A stretch of 64,000 bases of DNA from Microbacterium sp. lyk4-40-TSB-66 (GCF_030209475.1 NZ_JARVRW010000002.1:310001-374000), one strand, 5' to 3'. Counted from the first letter of the stretch, positions 8,218-18,396 are shown. Program-made: numbers and translations. Notes: generated by a model from the letters alone, not told the origin.

Positions 8218-10332
8218 TCAGTCCCACCCACACATAGAGCCAGCCGAAAGATGCGCAAGAACTTTCTCGGCACCTGCGACCATCCAGGCGGCGTTGTCAC
8301 TTCGACCCGTTTCGAGATCCCAAGTCCCATTCCCAAAGATTGCCTCAGCACTTGATCCGATGTTGTGACAATCCCACTGTTGGCGAACACTCGGCGTATC
8401 CAAAACTGGGGAGATGGCCGGAATCAGTTGGTCATACGTGGGAATCTGCATCCGCTGGCGCCCAACGACATTGACAGGAGACGAGAAGCTGATCTTCCAC
8501 TTATCGCGCGAATCAATATATGTGAGGGTCACCGTCTTGGTCCGCCCACCGCCAGTGTTCACTGGCCGCTCATACCTCTTACCAGGCTTCGGTGCCAACA
8601 CCACGCTGGGAGAAAGAACCAAGTATCCCTTCGATGCGTATCTGGCCAGCGAATCCGCGCTCATCTTGCCGGTGAGGTCGTTTTTGCCGATGGGGTCGGT
8701 GGGCCAGACGTAGTCGTTATCCACCCCGCCCTCGACCGGGTCCACCTGCAAGAACCGCCCCAACGCCGGAACATACAACCGGGCGCCCATCTCGATCACC
8801 AACGCCGACTCCAACGCCTCCGTCAGCTTCTGCGCCCCCTGATGCCAACCCGTCGTGCCATTCACCGACCCGGACTCATTCGCCGCCCCCGTCCCCAACG
8901 CTAGGGACGCCGGGTCGAGCGGCTGACCGAACGGGTCATACAGCTGCACACCCGACGACGACGAGCCGTCGCCCGTCGTGAGCGTGTGAACCTGCAACGA
9001 CGGATACGACCACGACGCAGAACCACCCACGGGAACATCGACCGTCACACCACCGGGAAGGGACAGGAACACCACCGGCGCGGCATCCCCCGTCAGCACC
9101 GCCCACGGACTATCCCCCGCGCCCGCATACACGTACCGGGACGTCACCCTCGGCGCATCCCCAACCGGATCCACCGACAGCGACACCACCCGCCCCGACC
9201 CATCCCGCACCACCGACACCCTCGACCCCGCATACGTCCGCGTCCCCACATGACGGTTCTCCGCGTCATACGAGAACAACAAGTTCGACAAGCCGGTCGT
9301 GTTCCCCCGCACGTCATACGCGATCTCCTCCGCACCAAACCCATCCGCCACATGGGATCTCCCCGCACCCACACCCCACACATTGTTCGACAACAACCGG
9401 TCCGCCCCGTCATAGCAATACTCCGCCGTCAACACGCTCGCCTGAGACGCACCCGACGCCGTATACGCATACACATACCGCGTCCGATTCCCCGAGGCGT
9501 TCGGACCACACCCACCCGAAGACGCGAACTCATACGACAACACATGCCCCGGAATCCTCGCCGACACCAAACGCCCCGCACCGTCATACCCATACGTCGA
9601 ATCAAAGACCCGATCACCCCGCGCGATACTCTCCCGCACCACCCGCCCCGCCACCGACCGCACCACCGTGTCCGTGATCGACGCCGCCGACGGAAACGAC
9701 CACGACTGCGACCCGACCGTGCCACGCCGCTCATCCCACGACACCGCCAACGCCGACCCACCCAGATACGACACCTGCGCGATCCGCTGCCTCGCATCAA
9801 ACGACGACGCCGCATACACCTGCCCGCCGAACGTCACCGTGGTCGTCCTACCGTCACGGTCGTACGCGAACGCCGTCGTCGACGACGGCGCACCCGGACC
9901 CGCCGTCGTCTGAAATTGCGCACTCTCATCAAGCTTCAACTCGTACATCGAGAGTCCGAGGAGACCATGAAGGCGAGGGTCGTCGGGCTCATTTCGCAAC
10001 GCCGCCTCGAGTAGCGGCACCGACTCTTCATCGAATCCCATCCAGTTGAGCGCATCACCGAGTGCCCGCACTGCGCTAACCGAGCCGAGGGTCGCGGCCG
10101 TCCGAAATATTTCTAGACCCTCTAACTCGCCGGCGGGTTCAGGCCACACGTATGCGCCGAGAAGATACTTCGCTGTTGCCAGCCCCTCGGCGGTGCACAG
10201 CTCATCAACAAGAGCCTGCGACAGAACGACTCCAGAGGCTGTGACATACGTCGCCTGATCATTGCTGTCCATCCCGCGGACTCGGCGTAAGAACGCCTCG
10301 TAGTCATTCCCGGAAGATATTTTCCTGTTCAT
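8218..10332 (-). CDS. Fusion of a truncated TPR/Sel1-like gene to orphan Rhs tip 2
   Basis: A continuous 704-codon frame made of three parts. Residues 1 to about 138 are a helical TPR/Sel1-like region ([34 protein letters not shown]-like helices) with low GC. At about base 9911 this switches in frame to an Rhs core block ([20 protein letters not shown] onward) nearly identical to codons of the large Rhs gene. The last ~140 residues are a unique domain after [11 protein letters not shown], with a C-terminal motif WDCHNIG...TWDLETGR resembling DUF2599-type proteins (weak, by eye). ATG 10330-10332 is preceded by GGGGAG. No signal peptide is present, so the product could not be exported as a normal Rhs. 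Confidence 0.65.
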   Translation of the reverse strand: MNRKISSGNDYEAFLRRVRGMDSNDQATYVTASGVVLSQALVDELCTAEGLATAKYLLGAYVWPEPAGELEGLEIFRTAATLGSVSAVRALGDALNWMGFDEESVPLLEAALRNEPDDPRLHGLLGLSMYELKLDESAQFQTTAGPGAPSSTTAFAYDRDGRTTTVTFGGQVYAASSFDARQRIAQVSYLGGSALAVSWDERRGTVGSQSWSFPSAASITDTVVRSVAGRVVRESIARGDRVFDSTYGYDGAGRLVSARIPGHVLSYEFASSGGCGPNASGNRTRYVYAYTASGASQASVLTAEYCYDGADRLLSNNVWGVGAGRSHVADGFGAEEIAYDVRGNTTGLSNLLFSYDAENRHVGTRTYAGSRVSVVRDGSGRVVSLSVDPVGDAPRVTSRYVYAGAGDSPWAVLTGDAAPVVFLSLPGGVTVDVPVGGSASWSYPSLQVHTLTTGDGSSSSGVQLYDPFGQPLDPASLALGTGAANESGSVNGTTGWHQGAQKLTEALESALVIEMGARLYVPALGRFLQVDPVEGGVDNDYVWPTDPIGKNDLTGKMSADSLARYASKGYLVLSPSVVLAPKPGKRYERPVNTGGGRTKTVTLTYIDSRDKWKISFSSPVNVVGRQRMQIPTYDQLIPAISPVLDTPSVRQQWDCHNIGSSAEAIFGNGTWDLETGRSDNAAWMVAGAEKVLAHLSAGSMCGWD
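8671..9911. repeat. Rhs core repeat, copy 2
   Basis: About 1.24 kb matching 11791-13045 with scattered differences and one 12-base length difference. It encodes YD-repeat core sequence from the FAYDRDG segment to the DPxGxxDLTGK tip boundary. Both ends are sharp. Confidence 0.85.
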
Positions 10333-10439
10333 ACGCTCCCCACGGAGGAGGCCTAGTGCTTCTAGCATCTCGTAAAGATCTTCCCCCGGGGTAAGGCGTC
10401 TGTCTCACAAGGATCTCAATTCCCCACCTCGGAACAAAA

Positions 10440-10691
10440 CTAGAGAGGCGAGGATCCGAATTCACTCCGATCATTGCGCGCGAGGATTTGGACAACAATT
10501 TTGAGCTCGTCAGACAGAAGCAAGGCCAGTAATTCCTCGATACCTACTATTGTTTCACCGCACATATATCGAGCTAGCTCCACTTGAATCACTTGGCGAG
10601 CGCTTACCCAACCTCCCGCAAACCCGGTACGGAGGACAGCCAGCGTGATGCGAGACACGCCTATCCACCGCTCCAGGGCGGCAACACTCAA
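10440..10691 (-). CDS. Small hypothetical protein in the immunity region
   Basis: An 83-codon frame in low-GC DNA with a weak TTG start and no obvious ribosome-binding site. The product has an amphipathic N-terminus (ALERWIGVSRITLAVLRTGF) and a leucine/isoleucine-rich acidic helix (IVGIEELLALLLSDELKIVV). It could be a degraded immunity gene left by an earlier tip exchange, or non-coding. No family recognised. Confidence 0.3.
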   Translation of the reverse strand: MSVAALERWIGVSRITLAVLRTGFAGGWVSARQVIQVELARYMCGETIVGIEELLALLLSDELKIVVQILARNDRSEFGSSPL

Positions 10692-10815
10692 AATTGACCA
10701 GTCATCTGCTTATTTCGGTTTGGCCGAAGTGTTGATAGTGAACAGCGCCACGTCTCATCAACCATCGTCCCGTGCCGGTCATCTACGACAACCGCCGATG
10801 GCGGACGGCGAGTGG

Positions 10816-11337
10816 CTACCGAGACCGCGCGCTCCGGAGGATCTGTTGGACGGCTCTCAACGCGATGCGAATTGACGCGCCGCCATCAACGGTCGAGTCA
10901 ATCTCATAAGCCATCTCAACCCAGGATTCGAGGGAACCTTGATCACCTACGATGACCTGACCCATCAGAGAGAAGATAATATCGTCGTACTCGTCGCAGA
11001 TCTCCGGCACGAGGGGCCCAACGCCGGCCAAATCCAGTTCCGCTAGGATAGCCCTCGATCTCCCGATGGCACTGGCGAGATCGTTCGTCCAACTATCTGC
11101 ACCAACACCCTCACTCCAAACCCTTCCCAGCCGACGCATCAAACGAATTGCCCGCCGTCGCGACAACCAGGAGCTTCCCCTAATTTCTTTCAGCGCGCTG
11201 ACAAGTGCAAAAATTTCTGCTTGGGACACCATCGGACGGGGTAGGCAAAATAGAAGGAGTCGAGGAAATGAGAATCTCACGATGTGCACATCTTCTGATC
11301 GCTCCAAAAAGACCCCATTCGCAGATGTCTTCATCAT
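10816..11337 (-). CDS. Putative immunity protein of the large Rhs protein
   Basis: A 173-residue, largely helical soluble protein directly behind the stop of the Rhs tip (36-base gap). ATG 11335-11337 is preceded by the Shine-Dalgarno AGGAAGG. An alternative start at 11232 (MVSQAEIFALVSALKEIRG) would give 138 residues. The C-terminal half is acidic (EICDEYDDIIFSLMGQVIVG, WVEMAYEIDSTVDGG), suitable for neutralising a basic toxin domain. No family recognised; the role is inferred from position. Confidence 0.6.
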   Translation of the reverse strand: MMKTSANGVFLERSEDVHIVRFSFPRLLLFCLPRPMVSQAEIFALVSALKEIRGSSWLSRRRAIRLMRRLGRVWSEGVGADSWTNDLASAIGRSRAILAELDLAGVGPLVPEICDEYDDIIFSLMGQVIVGDQGSLESWVEMAYEIDSTVDGGASIRIALRAVQQILRSARSR

Positions 11338-11373
11338 GGGATACCTTCCTGCACTCGAAAGATCAGAGGAGCT

Positions 11374-14013
11374 TCAACGAGCGTAACGGGACCATCTCGA
11401 CCTGGATGTGGCGTAGACAGACGTGACAGCTCGGCTTCTGTTTCCTACCGTCACCGTTGAGGTCCGTCCGACGAGCTTGGTAGACAGCCCATATTTCCCG
11501 GTCGAGCCACGCTGCACGATCGTAGACTTGCTCGCGATTGTCCTCAGCATTCTCGTGGCACTGACACCCCTGATTACCATCTGTTCAGTCGCGTGCATAG
11601 AAACCGACCGTATTACCCCAGAACTAACTACCCGGGCGGCGGCTGCGACGACGGGGCGCGCAGCGAGAGCAATACCGAAACGGACACCCAGAGTCGCCGC
11701 ACGTATCCCCAGTCCGGCCACCGTACCGACTCCGGGAACAAACATCAGCGCGATCGACGCGACATCCAGCACCGTCAGCCAGTCGACCTCGAACTTGCCC
11801 GTGAGGTCGCTCCTCCCCACCGGGTCGGTGGGCCAGACGTAGTCGTTGTCGACGCCGCCCTCGACCGGGTCAACCTGCAGGAACCGCCCCAACGCCGGGA
11901 CATACAGACGGGCGCCCATCTCGATGACGAGGGCCGACTCCAACGCCTCGGTCAGCTTCTGCGCCCCCTGGTGCCAGCCCGTGGTGCCGTTCACCGCACC
12001 GGACTCATTCGCCGCGCCCGTCCCCAACGCCAACGTCGACATGTCCAACGGCTGACCGAACGGGTCGTACAGCTGCACTCCCGAGGACGACGAGCCATCG
12101 CCCGTCGTGAGGGTGTGTCCCTGCAAGGACGGGTACGACCACGTCGCCGAGCCCGACGCGGGAATGTCCACCGTCACCCCACCCGGCAGCGACAACAACA
12201 CGATGACGTCGTCCCCGGAGAGGACCGCCCACGGACTGTCCCCCGCACCCGCGTACACGTACCGAGTCGTCACCTTCGGAGCATCACCCGCCGGATCCAC
12301 CGACCGCGACACCACGCGCCCGGTCGCATCCCGCACCACAGACACCTTCGAACCGGCATACGTCCGCGTTCCCACGTGACGGTTGTCGGCGTCGTAGGAG
12401 AACAGCAGGTCGGACAACCGGGTCGTGTTGCCGCGCACGTCGTACGTGATCTCGTCGGCGCCGAAGCCATCGGCAACATGCGACGCACCGGGCGCCGCAC
12501 CCCAGACGTTGTTCGACAGCAACCGATCCGCCCAGTCATAGCAGTACTCCGCCGTCACGACACTCGCCTGGGACGCATCCGGCGCCGTATACGCATCGAC
12601 GTATCTCGTGCGGTTGCCCGATGCTCCGGCCGCCGTATTCGGACCGCATGCACCCGACGACGCGAACTCGTACGACAACTCGTGACCCGGGATCTTCGCC
12701 GAGACGAGGCGTCCCGCCGCGTCATACCCGTACCTCGAGTCGAACGACCGGTCACCCTGCCGGACGCGCTCGCGCACGATCCGGCCCGCGTCCGATCGTG
12801 AAAGCTCATCGGTGATCGACGCCGCCGATGGGAAAGACCACGTCTGCGCACTGATCGTGCCGCGCCGGTCGTCCCACGTCGCGGCCAACGCCGACCCACC
12901 CAGATACGACACCTGGGCGATCCGCTGCTTCGCATCGAACGTCGATGCCGCGTACACCTGCCCGTCGAACGTCACCGTGGTCGTCTTGCCGTCACGGTCG
13001 TACGCGAAAGCCGTCGTCGACGACGGTACGCCGGGGCCGGCAGTCATCACCCGCAGGACTCGACTGGTGAGCGATTCGTAAACCGGCGTCGTGACGACAC
13101 CCCACACGTCGGTGTACGACTCCACCCGACCCAGCAGGTCGGTCTTCGTCGTCGTCGCCGACGTCAGCGACCCGGGCACGGGGGTCCCGGTCACCGTGAC
13201 CGAGAGTCCCGTAGGAGTCGTCGTGTACGTGGTGGTCACCGTGTCGGTCGCGACTCCCGCGCCTCCGACCGAGACCTCCCTGACGGTTCGTCCGCGCGCG
13301 TCGACGGTCGTGCAAGACCACCCCTCATCGCCCGTGATCCGGGTGCCCGCGGCGCGACCCATCACGTCGTACACGTAGGAGGTCACGATCGCCGGTCCAC
13401 TGTCGGGCGTCGGTCCCGTCGACGACTTCAACATCCCGAACTGGCGCGTGCCGGCCGGCACTCCACACGTGTCTTCGGCCAGTTGCTCCGCCTCGCCGTA
13501 GTAGGCGCGCGTGGTGCTCTTGGCATCCGTGATGGAACCGGATGCCGCAGCGGCCGGCAGCGCCTTCGACTTCTGCCGCAGCCACCCGGCGCCGTTGACC
13601 GTTTCGTAGGTCGCCGTGCTCTTCAGCGCCAACCCGCCAGGATCGACCGTCACCGCCGACACCTGTCCGACGATCGGGTCTGAGTACGTCTTCTCCGACA
13701 CCATCGAAGGGGCTGAAGCTCCCAGGACCCTGGTCGAGTCCTCGACCGTGGAACGGGTCACCAGACCGTAATCGGGCCGCAGCTGGGCACCGGGGACGAC
13801 CTGGAAGGTTCCCGCCCCCGGGGTCTTCCATTGCAGATCGACGCGCGCGCCACCGAGGTTCTCGTAGTACTCGATGCGAAGGCGTCGCACCTCCCCGGCG
13901 CGCGCCTCGAACACGTAGCTGTCGGCCGGAGTGGGTCCCTGGTCGACCCACCGATCGATGAGGAGGACATCGTCGAGCCACACCCGGGTGCCGTCGTCAC
14001 TCATCGTGCGCAA
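11374..14013 (-). pseudogene. Rhs/YD-repeat protein, 3' part (after the internal TAA)
   Basis: Codons 1365 to the end of the large Rhs frame. It begins in the middle of a PA14 domain (QLRTMSDDGTRVWLDDVLLI), continues through tandem YD repeats ([47 protein letters not shown]) and the Rhs-associated core ([31 protein letters not shown]), to the tip boundary DPVGRSDLTGK. The variable C-terminal domain has a hydrophobic pretoxin helix region, then HATEQMVIRGVSATRM, which resembles DUF4258/BECR-fold domains by eye. The frame is the same as that of 14017-18108. A TTG at 14011-14013 is the first possible start but would give a product with no signal peptide and half a PA14 domain. Confidence 0.75.
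11791..13045. repeat. Rhs core repeat, copy 3 (in the large Rhs gene)
   Basis: The segment of the large Rhs gene that is shared with copies 1 and 2. It begins at the tip boundary and extends about 1.25 kb into the core. Confidence 0.85.
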
Positions 14014-14016
14014 CTG

Positions 14017-17000
14017 TTACGAGCCCGCCTGGGGGAACTCGATCAGACCCGTGGCGCGGAGGGAGAACTCGTCGCTGGAGACGACACCGGGAACGGGCGA
14101 CCCCCCTCCCCAGTCCTTCTCGAAGGCCCCGTCAGCTCCGCCCACGCCCAAGGCGTACGCCTCGGGCTTGCCCGAGAGCTTGCGCGTCTTGCTGTAGTAG
14201 GCGACCTGGAGCCCGCGGAAGCCCTCGTCGTACACCGTGCTCGATTTCGCCGGTGTCACGCCACAGGCGAACGCCACACTCGCGTCACGCACGGGACGCC
14301 GGTCGGATGTGAAACAACCCGCGGGGGCCGCGGCGTACGTTTCAATCGGGCGATCGAGGGCGTCGTACACCCGCGTAGACCTCAGCCCCATCGCGTCGGT
14401 CGTTGACAGCACGAGATCCTTCGTCGGATGCCACTGCTGCGACGACGTCACCCCGAGCGCGCTCGTGGACGATGTCGACCGCCATGCGGTGTCGTAGGTG
14501 ACGGTCTGGGATACCCCTTCGAGTCCCGCGATGGCCACCGTGGTTTTGCCGTCGAGGTACGTGTACGTCCGGGACGGACGTTCGGTTCGCGTCACGCCAT
14601 CGGGCGCCGGGAGAGTGATCGTCTTCGCGCGCGCTCCTTCGTACACGATGCGCGTGGATGCCGGATCGTCACCGCCGTCGACCACCGGGATCGGGATGCT
14701 GTCATTCGCCGTGGCATCCCGGATCTGGCTCAGCAGACCGCCGGCGCTGTCATAACCGAACAACGTGAGCTCATCCCCCGGATCCAGGATCGCCGCCAGC
14801 TGCCCGTCGACGTTGTAGAACAACCGCGACTCCGAGCCGTCGGGGTACGAGATGCGGCACAGCATGTCGACCGGCGCCTTCGTGTAGCCCGAACCCGATC
14901 GCTCGGGACACGAGGACCGATCCCCGTTCTGGTAACCGAACACCACCTTGCGCGTGTACTGGTCAGCGCTTCGGGACACGGGATCGACGACCTCGGTCGT
15001 CACACCGTTCGCATTCAGAATGCTCTGCGGCGCGGCGGCCTTCCGCACGTCCTCCGGAGGGGTCGCGGATGCCACGCGGCCCTCCCTGGTGAAGTGATAG
15101 ACCGTGCCGTCCTCGTCCGTGAAGACCACCCAGCCGTTGCCGTCGAGCGAGAGCACTCCGTACTCGCCGCTCGGCGCCGAGTAACCGCCGGTCGCGACCT
15201 TCGTGTACGTGTGCGCCTTGCCGGTGGTATCGGTGAGGACGACCGACGCGTCGGTCACCTGGGCCGAGACCCAGGTCGCGGCCGTTCCCGACAGCGGCAC
15301 CGAGGCACCCCATCCCTGCGGGAGGACGGAGACCCTCTTCGAGAGCCAGTCCGGCTGGACGTTGACCCACGTGGGGGCGGAGGCGCCGTCAGGGATGTAC
15401 TCGATCCACAACGCCACGTAGGCGTCGCCGGTCTCTTCGTAGTATTCGATCTGAATCGGCTTCGCCCCTCCCGAGCCGGTGACCGTCGAGGCAGCCGCCG
15501 TCGTCCATCCGCCTCCCTGCCACTTCTCGACGAGTTTCTGACCGTCGTAGGTGACGCGGATCCCGTCATCGTGGGTCGCGCCGAAACGCAGGGGCTTGCC
15601 GACGAGGCTCGGCGGCAACGTCAGAAACCCCGACCAACGGGCGAGGAAGTGGTCGGCGGGCAGCGCGTCGACAGGCGCGCCCGTCCCCCACTGGAACGAC
15701 ACGGCCGGATCGGTGCGCACCATCGCCGCCGTCTTGTTCTCGAACGTGTACCCGCTCGGCGAGGTGGGAACCGTCCCCGCGACGCGAGCATCGAAATACT
15801 CCCCGGTCAGCCCGCGGTTCGCCCCCGCAACCTCCTGCGAGTTGTAGGTGAACGACATCCCCATCGCCCCGCCCAACGTCGTCACCGTCGGCGAAGCGAA
15901 GGACACGTTGACGTTGCCGTTGGCCAGGTTCGTGGTCACCGGTCCCGCCGTGTCGTACGGCGAGGGTCCCGATGACCCGAGACGAAGGTCGGTGCGCAGG
16001 CGCCGCACCCAGCCGTTCTCGGTGTTCGTATCCTGACCGTCATTGGTCGTGACCGTCCAGGAGTAGACGCCGCCGTCTTGCAAGGTGCCCGCGGGTACCG
16101 TCCACGACGCCATGCCGTTCACCGATGTGATCCACCCCGAGGTGACGACCGCCCCCGACCGGGCATCCTGCCCCGTTGCGATCTTGAACTTGTACGTCAT
16201 CGTGCCGCCGGTCCCGTCGGTGTCGGCGACGGCGCCCACCTGCAGCGTCGGCGTCAGCGTCGTGACGGTGGCGGGTGTCTCGGTCACGGCAGTTCCGGGG
16301 GCTGCGGTGCCGGCATCCGGAAGCGGGACGACATTCGTGGTGAAGCTGTAGACCGGCGACTGACGGTAGGTCGACTGTCCCCAGAGGGTGTCGAGGTCAT
16401 CGACCAGCGAGGCTCGCCAGTAGTACGTGGTGGCCGCTCGGAGGATGCCGGTGGGCATGTCGTACTGACCGCTGCTACTCCAGTCTCGTTTGGCCACGAG
16501 ATTCGTCATGTTCGCGTCGGTCGCAACCTCGATCGCGTATAGCTGAGAACGGCCTCCCGGATTGGTAGCCCCCAGTGCGAAGTGTGGCGCCAGCGACACG
16601 CCTCTCGCGCCGTTCGACGGGATGCCACCCCAGACCGAGGGGTAGTCCCACGACTTGATCCACATGTCGGTCTCGACGCGCTTGAAGGAATAAGAGGGCC
16701 CTTCCCACCCACCGATCAGGAACGCGGGTCGGTCGCCGGTGCGGAGTTGGCTCGCGAGTCTGGCGGCGACGCCCTCGCCTTCCGTATCGGCCGACCCCGT
16801 ATCGATGGTGTAGTTCGCGAGGTGGGGGCCCGTGCCGTTGAAGCCGAACCCGCTGGCATGTTGAACCCACCCCGTCTGCCGCGAGGTCGTGCCGTAGCCG
16901 TCGTAACCCACACCGATCTGCGCACCCGCGATGAAGCGGCCCGGGATCGAGCCGTAGTCGTAGGTCACGACAGACCGCCAGTATCGGTTGCCGCTGCCCT

Positions 17001-18108
17001 CCCGCGTATTACCGACATAGGTCAGCCCGGCGCGCACCGGTCCGTCCGACTTGTACGCCGTGCTCCCGTTCGGCCTCATGACCGTCGGATCGATCCGCAC
17101 CGGATACACCCGCGCGGGGTCGTGCAGCCAGGCCCGATCGGCGCGCAGGCTGTAGCGCCACGAACCGTCCGACGCCCGCCACAACCCCACCCGCAGCGCC
17201 ACCTCCGCGTCCGAGGACTCACCGTCGACTCCACTCGAATCGAACGCGACGGGTGTCGGAATCATGAGGATCACTGCACCGTCCTCGTCGGTGAACGTGA
17301 CGGAGTCCGCCTCCCCGAGCGCCGGCGTCAACGTCCCCGCATCGATACGCCACGTCCACGACGTGCGGCTCGAGGGAGCAGCATCCAGCACGAGGGACTC
17401 CTTGACCGCGCCCGCCTCGACGCGGTACTCGAGGTCAGCGCCCGCCGACACATCGCGGTAGGTCAGCTGCTCCCAGTCGTCCCACCACCAGAACGGTGCC
17501 GCCACGTCCCCCGGCGCGGCGCCGACGAGCGAGAAAGACACGTCGTGACCGTCGCGCGACACCGTCACCGCGGGAGCCTCGTCGCTCCCCCCGTGGAACA
17601 CTGGCGCCAGGGGGTGATCGGCGACCGTCCACTCATCACCGAGGCGGGACACCGACGTGTTCACATCGACCCATTCGCCTCCGTCGTCGCGTACTCGCGT
17701 GGGCTCGGTCGTGAGGTGCGTGACCGTTCCCCCCGACGGGATGCGGTACTGAGCGGAGTCCTCGGACTCGGCGACGACGTCCATGCCCGACATCGGCACG
17801 GAGCGCTTCTCCCACTCGGCGACCGCAGCCGTCCTCTCCGGCGGCGAGACCGGCTCCACGTGCGGCAGGGCATCGACGGCCGCGTCGACCGTCGGCGCAA
17901 CGTCGAACGATCCCTCGGGAAGATCCGGCTCGACGCCCGGTTCGTCGACGGAGGGAAGGGCAGGGGAATCCGCGGCGGTGACGACAGACACGTCCGCCGG
18001 CGGGGTCGCCGCGCGCGCGGCATCCATCGGCACCCCGACTCCCACGAGGAGCGCGAGCACCGCAACGGTCGAGACGAGCGGGAGACGAGAAAGAGCCAGC
18101 ACGGGCAC
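14017..18108 (-). CDS. Rhs/YD-repeat cell-surface protein, 5' part ending at an in-frame TAA
   Basis: The 1363-codon N-terminal part of a WapA-like Rhs protein. GTG 18106-18108 starts a signal peptide (MPVLALSRLPLVSTVAVLAL, cleavage after about residue 33). Next come an Asp/Glu-rich stretch, a DNRLRE-like region (about 340-480), fibronectin-like repeats (about 500-720), a first PA14 domain (about 765-905), RHS repeats from about 1090, and the first half of a second PA14 domain from about 1296. The frame stops at TAA 14017-14019, then continues open in the same frame to 11374. Together the two parts would make a protein of about 2240 residues, the usual size of such surface toxins. Confidence 0.8.
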   Translation of the reverse strand: MPVLALSRLPLVSTVAVLALLVGVGVPMDAARAATPPADVSVVTAADSPALPSVDEPGVEPDLPEGSFDVAPTVDAAVDALPHVEPVSPPERTAAVAEWEKRSVPMSGMDVVAESEDSAQYRIPSGGTVTHLTTEPTRVRDDGGEWVDVNTSVSRLGDEWTVADHPLAPVFHGGSDEAPAVTVSRDGHDVSFSLVGAAPGDVAAPFWWWDDWEQLTYRDVSAGADLEYRVEAGAVKESLVLDAAPSSRTSWTWRIDAGTLTPALGEADSVTFTDEDGAVILMIPTPVAFDSSGVDGESSDAEVALRVGLWRASDGSWRYSLRADRAWLHDPARVYPVRIDPTVMRPNGSTAYKSDGPVRAGLTYVGNTREGSGNRYWRSVVTYDYGSIPGRFIAGAQIGVGYDGYGTTSRQTGWVQHASGFGFNGTGPHLANYTIDTGSADTEGEGVAARLASQLRTGDRPAFLIGGWEGPSYSFKRVETDMWIKSWDYPSVWGGIPSNGARGVSLAPHFALGATNPGGRSQLYAIEVATDANMTNLVAKRDWSSSGQYDMPTGILRAATTYYWRASLVDDLDTLWGQSTYRQSPVYSFTTNVVPLPDAGTAAPGTAVTETPATVTTLTPTLQVGAVADTDGTGGTMTYKFKIATGQDARSGAVVTSGWITSVNGMASWTVPAGTLQDGGVYSWTVTTNDGQDTNTENGWVRRLRTDLRLGSSGPSPYDTAGPVTTNLANGNVNVSFASPTVTTLGGAMGMSFTYNSQEVAGANRGLTGEYFDARVAGTVPTSPSGYTFENKTAAMVRTDPAVSFQWGTGAPVDALPADHFLARWSGFLTLPPSLVGKPLRFGATHDDGIRVTYDGQKLVEKWQGGGWTTAAASTVTGSGGAKPIQIEYYEETGDAYVALWIEYIPDGASAPTWVNVQPDWLSKRVSVLPQGWGASVPLSGTAATWVSAQVTDASVVLTDTTGKAHTYTKVATGGYSAPSGEYGVLSLDGNGWVVFTDEDGTVYHFTREGRVASATPPEDVRKAAAPQSILNANGVTTEVVDPVSRSADQYTRKVVFGYQNGDRSSCPERSGSGYTKAPVDMLCRISYPDGSESRLFYNVDGQLAAILDPGDELTLFGYDSAGGLLSQIRDATANDSIPIPVVDGGDDPASTRIVYEGARAKTITLPAPDGVTRTERPSRTYTYLDGKTTVAIAGLEGVSQTVTYDTAWRSTSSTSALGVTSSQQWHPTKDLVLSTTDAMGLRSTRVYDALDRPIETYAAAPAGCFTSDRRPVRDASVAFACGVTPAKSSTVYDEGFRGLQVAYYSKTRKLSGKPEAYALGVGGADGAFEKDWGGGSPVPGVVSSDEFSLRATGLIEFPQAGS

Positions 18109-18282
18109 CCCCGGAAGCCGCCGGCGTGGCGGTCGACGTCGCCTGGATCAGGCAACGCTGATCGTGCACATAGCGTTCTTCCAGGGTTGGCCGCGGACGC
18201 GGAAAGACGCGGGTGCCGGCGCCCGAATTCACCCGCGCGTCAACCAGCCCAACCCGCCGGAACATCCGCGCGTCAGCCGGGC

Positions 18283-18396
18283 GGTCTGCGCGTCCGACCG
18301 GTGCATACTCGGTGGGGCCTAGCGTCCCGGCGGGCGGCCGCGCTTGAGCCGGGACCGGTCTGCGCGTCCGACCGGTGCAGATTGTATGGGGCCCTA
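18283..18396. repeat. Duplicated PadR 3' end
   Basis: A 23-base direct repeat (18283-18305 and 18357-18379), followed in each copy by related sequence. Read on the minus strand, the first copy still encodes KRGRPPGR and a stop, paralleling the RRGRPARSGR stop of the intact PadR gene. It is therefore probably the tail of a lost PadR paralogue. The rest of 18109-18393 shows no gene. Confidence 0.5.

Noticed and set aside
7216..10014. Plus-strand open frames in the Rhs region, rich in Arg, His, Pro
   Set aside because: They are complements of the Rhs core repeats and recur wherever those repeats recur.
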